NCBI GenBank assembly: GCA_020631675.1
Contig: JAHDGT010000156.1
Location: 1-9,264 of the forward strand
Direction: 5' to 3'
From: Bacteroidota bacterium
Lineage (GTDB): Bacteria; Bacteroidota; Bacteroidia; Chitinophagales; UBA2359
Length of the DNA stretch: 9,264 bases
Shown here piece after piece: positions 7,492-9,264 of the stretch (position 1 is the stretch's first letter; each line of letters begins with the position of its first letter). Under the pieces are notes generated by a model. It worked only from the letters and a program-made list of their open reading frames with translations, was not told where the DNA came from and did not search any database. The translations under genes and the position numbers were made by a program.

Positions 7492-7521
7492 CAAACTACT
7501 TCAATAACGCAATTGACACAA
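7492..7521 (-). promoter_or_regulatory. Candidate dnaG promoter
   Basis: On the minus strand, TTG (7519-7521) and TAGTTTG (7492-7498) are 20 bp apart. This resembles the Bacteroidota -33/-7 pair, but the -7 box is one base short of TAnnTTTG. The leader to the dnaG ATG would be about 25-30 nt. A second, outward-facing -7-like box lies in the repeat element further upstream (7587-7594). Confidence 0.3.
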
Positions 7522-7573
7522 TTTAGGTCATCAACAGTATATGAAGTCTCAGACAAAGTTAAGCATCAAGGCT

Positions 7574-7740
7574 TTAAGTACCCGGACAAAAATAATCGTT
7601 GCTTCTGACTTGCTCTTTTAGCCGTATCCTGCGTTATGAAAAGCCTCATTTAGCGCTGCTATACCTCGTTTTTCATGCCTTGGCTACAACTAAAATAGCT
7701 GCGCCTTAAGCTATACGCTTACTTTTGTCCAGATACTTAA
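7574..7740. repeat. MITE-like palindromic element, copy 2
   Basis: The better preserved of the two 167-bp elements. The 25-bp terminal inverted repeats (7574-7598 and 7716-7740) match at 21 of 25 positions, with the shared core TTAAGTA-N3-GGACAAAA-N-TAA-N-CG. Further in, CTTTTAG (7615-7621) pairs with CTAAAAT (7690-7696) and TTATGAAAAG (7634-7643) with GTTTTTCAT (7668-7676). The element is therefore an imperfect palindrome over nearly its full length, with a short unpaired loop around 7649-7663. TA dinucleotides flank the ends (7575-7576 and 7738-7739). It has no coding capacity. Orientation is the same as copy 1. It is best read as a non-autonomous mobile element; a folded regulatory repeat is the alternative. 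Confidence 0.87.
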
Positions 7741-7826
7741 CTATAAATATACATGCACTATACCCACTCATCAAACAACAAAACACCCTCAATTCGCTTT
7801 GCTCATAACAGCTCCAAATTCATGTA

Positions 7827-7861
7827 AAATACTTGACTATACAATTAATTGACTAGTATTT
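7827..7861. repeat. Imperfect palindrome with duplicated TTGACTA
   Basis: Seven-base arms AAATACT (7827-7833) and AGTATTT (7855-7861) form a perfect inverted repeat 35 bp overall. Inside it, TTGACTA occurs twice as a direct repeat 16 bp apart (7833-7839 and 7849-7855). It lies 160-190 bp upstream of the small secreted protein gene. It could be a binding site for a dimeric regulator, or chance in AT-rich DNA. Confidence 0.35.
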
Positions 7862-8020
7862 ATACCTAGAACATAAACCATTGTATAATAGATTTTTACA
7901 AGCGTACCTTTCATTTTGGCACGAACATTGACTTAAAAAAATCACCCTGAATTTAGTAGTGTACAACAACCAAATCGCCTTTGCTGCACCATTGTTTAAT
8001 CAGACAACACCAGCATTACT

Positions 8021-8554
8021 ATGAAAGTACTCCCTTTCCTTCTTATCTGCTTTCTACTGTTAGGTTCGCTAAACATGATAGCGAAACCAGAAGCAGGTGT
8101 AACTAACAATGCTTCATTCTCGGCATCAACCCTTTATTTACAATTACAATCACAAGAGGCTTTCACGCTAAGTTTGAATGATGTGGTCTACGATGACCCG
8201 CAGCATTTATACATCGTCAACGGTTTAGAACCCGGAAAGTATTTGCTACAGGTTTATTCTACAGAAGTGATCGAACCTGGATTGTTCGTACAAGCTACCC
8301 CTACTTCCACTTCAAGTGCTAATGCTGTAAAGAAGAAACAAGCATCGCAAAAACTGCAATTCTATGGTTACATCACCATCGCACCTAAGCACACCATTTA
8401 CGCTTATATCGATGCGAACATGCAATACAGAATTTCCAGTTTGAAACGTTCTAAAACCGTGATGTGTCCCAATGAACACAGACAACAGGAATTAGGTCGA
8501 TATGCACAAGTCGTAAGTCCGGCAATCGTTCCTACTAGAAGAAAATTCGCATAA
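8021..8554 (+). CDS. Small secreted protein of unknown function
   Basis: A 177-residue protein with a clear signal peptide: MKVLP, a hydrophobic core rich in Leu and Ile, and likely cleavage after Ala21 or Ala25. There is no lipobox at the right place, so it is probably periplasmic or secreted. After cleavage, residues 36-90 look beta-rich: a strand pattern (STLYLQLQSQEAFTLSLNDVV), then IVNGLEPGKYLLQVYSTE. That layout resembles the N-terminal beta domain of Bacteroidota proteins with DUF4476, but the DUF4476 domain itself is not present. Residues 92-112 are a Ser/Thr/Ala/Lys-rich linker. A second short beta part follows (QFYGYITIAPKHTIYAYID), then a basic tail with one cysteine (149) ending RRKFA. 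I do not recognise the family. It stands alone after a long spacer and ends just before hairpins that include a terminator. Confidence 0.72.
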   Translation: MKVLPFLLICFLLLGSLNMIAKPEAGVTNNASFSASTLYLQLQSQEAFTLSLNDVVYDDPQHLYIVNGLEPGKYLLQVYSTEVIEPGLFVQATPTSTSSANAVKKKQASQKLQFYGYITIAPKHTIYAYIDANMQYRISSLKRSKTVMCPNEHRQQELGRYAQVVSPAIVPTRRKFA

Positions 8555-8576
8555 GTACGAGTTCAACAATATGATA

Positions 8577-8610
8577 GAACAAGAGTTTTCTTAGACCGTT
8601 TCTCTTGTTC
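8577..8610 (+). other. Stem-loop after the small secreted protein gene
   Basis: GAACAAGAG (8577-8585) and CTCTTGTTC (8602-8610) form a perfect 9-bp stem with a 16-nt loop, 22 bp after the stop at 8554. No T-run follows, so it is not a classical terminator. It may protect the mRNA 3' end ahead of the real terminator at 8627. Confidence 0.45.
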
Positions 8611-8626
8611 AACTTCAATAGCCGAC

Positions 8627-8657
8627 AAAAGCCTAACTCCTATGAGTTGGGCTTTTT
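8627..8657 (+). terminator. Intrinsic terminator overlapping the acetyltransferase 3' end
   Basis: AAAAGCC (8627-8633) pairs with GGCTTTT (8650-8656), a T-G wobble follows, and AACTC (8635-8639) pairs with GAGTT (8644-8648). The loop is 4 nt and a T-run ends the plus strand. It should end the transcript of the 8021 gene. On the other strand it has a shorter U-run and may also end the acetyltransferase transcript, whose stop codon (8640-8642) lies in the loop. Confidence 0.75.
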
Positions 8658-9152
8658 AGCCTTATAATCCATCACTTGTTGTCCATTGAATTTGCAGGTC
8701 ACCCACTCTTCTTCTAAGCGCATACCCAGTTGTTTATAGAATTCAACAGCAGGCGTATTCCAATCCAACACATGCCAACGCACCTGCCGTACTTCATACC
8801 GCTTCGCATAAGCCATCACCTCATCCACCAACAACCTGCCAATACCATTTTTCCGGTAGGCTTCCGTGACCACTAAATCATCCAAATACAAAATCTTTCC
8901 CTTCCAGGTAGAGTAAATGAAATAACAAAGTGCCATACCCACTATTTGAGCCTGCGTCTCCCCTACCTTTAACACCTCAGCCACAAACAACTGATAAAGA
9001 GGCAGATCACCTTTACCATCTTCCATAAATTCTCCAAGCGGTAATTCCACCTCCTCTGCCGCTTCCTCAAAAGCAGCCAACTCAGCGATCAAAGCATGCG
9101 CCGCTTGAAAATCTGACTCGCTTTCCGCTTTTCTGATCTTAATGTTCAACAT
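8640..9152 (-). CDS. GNAT-family N-acetyltransferase, diamine acetyltransferase (SSAT)-like
   Basis: A 170-residue single-domain GNAT enzyme that transfers acetyl from acetyl-CoA to an amine. The order of motifs follows the spermidine/spermine N1-acetyltransferase group: an N-terminal ALIAELAAFEE helix, YSTWKGKILYLDDLVV (80-95), the acetyl-CoA pyrophosphate loop YRKNGIGRLL (99-108, R-x-x-G-x-G type), and WNTPAVEFYKQLGM (131-144). Tyr139 falls at the position of the catalytic Tyr in SSAT. Length fits the family (about 160-175). The likely substrate is a polyamine or a small amine or thialysine-like compound, but substrate cannot be assigned within this group from sequence alone. The start at 9152 gives the usual MLNIKIRKAE opening, with AAAAGG immediately before it. 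The last residues (KKPNS) and the stop lie in the convergent terminator. GC-rich REP-like DNA begins 28 bp upstream. Confidence 0.93.
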   Translation of the reverse strand: MLNIKIRKAESESDFQAAHALIAELAAFEEAAEEVELPLGEFMEDGKGDLPLYQLFVAEVLKVGETQAQIVGMALCYFIYSTWKGKILYLDDLVVTEAYRKNGIGRLLVDEVMAYAKRYEVRQVRWHVLDWNTPAVEFYKQLGMRLEEEWVTCKFNGQQVMDYKAKKPNS

Positions 9153-9180
9153 CCTTTTCTAACTTTGTGTATAGTTCCTT

Positions 9181-9220
9181 GGGCGTGCCCCCTCCGCGAG
9201 CTGCGGGGTCGGGCTATCCG
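9181..9220. repeat. GC-rich REP-like palindromic repeat
   Basis: A sharply GC-rich block in AT-rich surroundings: GGGCGTGCCC at 9181-9190 and GGTCGGGCTATCCG at 9207-9220. GCCC (9187-9190) can pair with GGGC (9211-9214), and CCGC (9194-9197) with GCGG (9203-9206) around the loop GAGCT. From memory, sequences of this GGGCGTGCCC / GGTCGGGCTATCCG form recur in intergenic spaces of many Bacteroidota genomes; that cannot be verified here. Only one copy lies in this window. Confidence 0.6.
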
Positions 9221-9226
9221 TTAAAT

Positions 9227-9260
9227 TAAGCACCCTGCCTGTGGGTTCACTGGCAGGCTT
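9227..9260. repeat. Second hairpin at right edge
   Basis: CCTGCC (9234-9239) pairs with GGCAGG (9252-9257) around a 12-nt loop, and AAGC (9228-9231) with GCTT (9257-9260) can extend it past a small bulge. It adjoins the GC-rich repeat and may be part of the same intergenic element or a terminator for a gene beyond the edge. Confidence 0.4.
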
Positions 9261-9264
9261 ACAA

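Larger units (their letters stand above)
7460..8020. other. 561-bp divergent intergenic region, dnaG / small secreted protein
   Basis: No open frame here looks like a gene. The region holds a weak dnaG promoter candidate (7492-7521), repeat element copy 2 (7574-7740), a palindrome (7827-7861) and, before the 8021 gene, AT-rich sequence. A possible plus-strand promoter is TTG at 7881-7883 with TACCTTTC at 7905-7912 (21-bp spacer, last base off consensus). It would leave a leader of roughly 100 nt, so it is tentative. No riboswitch or RNA gene was recognised. Confidence 0.55.

Noticed and set aside
3881..7740. CRISPR array or tandem repeat based on the repeated elements.
   Set aside because: There are only two copies, 3.5 kb apart, with genes between them and no spacer-repeat regularity.
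9160..9167. TAACTTTG on the plus strand, a -7 box match facing right.
   Set aside because: There is no TTTG about 20 bp upstream and no visible gene start before the window edge, so it is probably chance.

Overview
This window looks like chromosomal DNA from a member of the Bacteroidota. The evidence is a BtuB-like TonB-dependent receptor of a Bacteroidota type, a soluble histidine kinase paired with a single-domain response regulator, gene starts without Shine-Dalgarno sequences, and a promoter upstream of sucC that matches the Bacteroidota sigma-A pattern (TTTG, 20-bp spacer, TAnnTTTG). The base composition looks moderately AT-rich. A Sphingobacteriia/Chitinophagia-type organism is plausible, but the genus cannot be told from this window.

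Layout from left to right. A lipoprotein gene on the minus strand runs off the left edge (1-493). A TonB-dependent receptor gene on the plus strand (474-2426) overlaps its start head to head. The receptor converges, with only 3 bp between stop codons, on a minus-strand two-gene operon: a histidine kinase (2834-3871) and, with a 4-bp ATGA overlap, a CheY/Rcp1-like response regulator (2430-2837). A 265-bp divergent spacer follows, holding a palindromic repeat element and the sucC promoter. Next is sucC (4137-5330), which converges on the DNA primase gene dnaG (5390-7459, minus) across a near-perfect bidirectional terminator. A 561-bp divergent spacer carries a second copy of the palindromic element. 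After it come a small secreted protein of unknown function (8021-8554) and a convergent GNAT acetyltransferase (8640-9152, minus), whose stop codon sits in the loop of a terminator hairpin. The right edge has GC-rich REP-like hairpins.

The genes are not one pathway. sucC (TCA cycle) and dnaG (replication) are housekeeping genes. The receptor and lipoprotein are envelope proteins. The kinase/regulator pair is a signalling module with unknown input. The GNAT protein probably acetylates a small amine.

The most notable non-genic feature is a pair of 167-bp elements (3881-4047 and 7574-7740). They align without gaps at about 81% identity, have inverted-repeat ends flanked by TA, are imperfect palindromes over most of their length, and sit in the same orientation in two divergent promoter regions. 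They look like a MITE (a short non-autonomous transposon) with motifs resembling the Bacteroidota -7 promoter box reading outward from their ends. No transposase, CRISPR array, tRNA or rRNA was seen.
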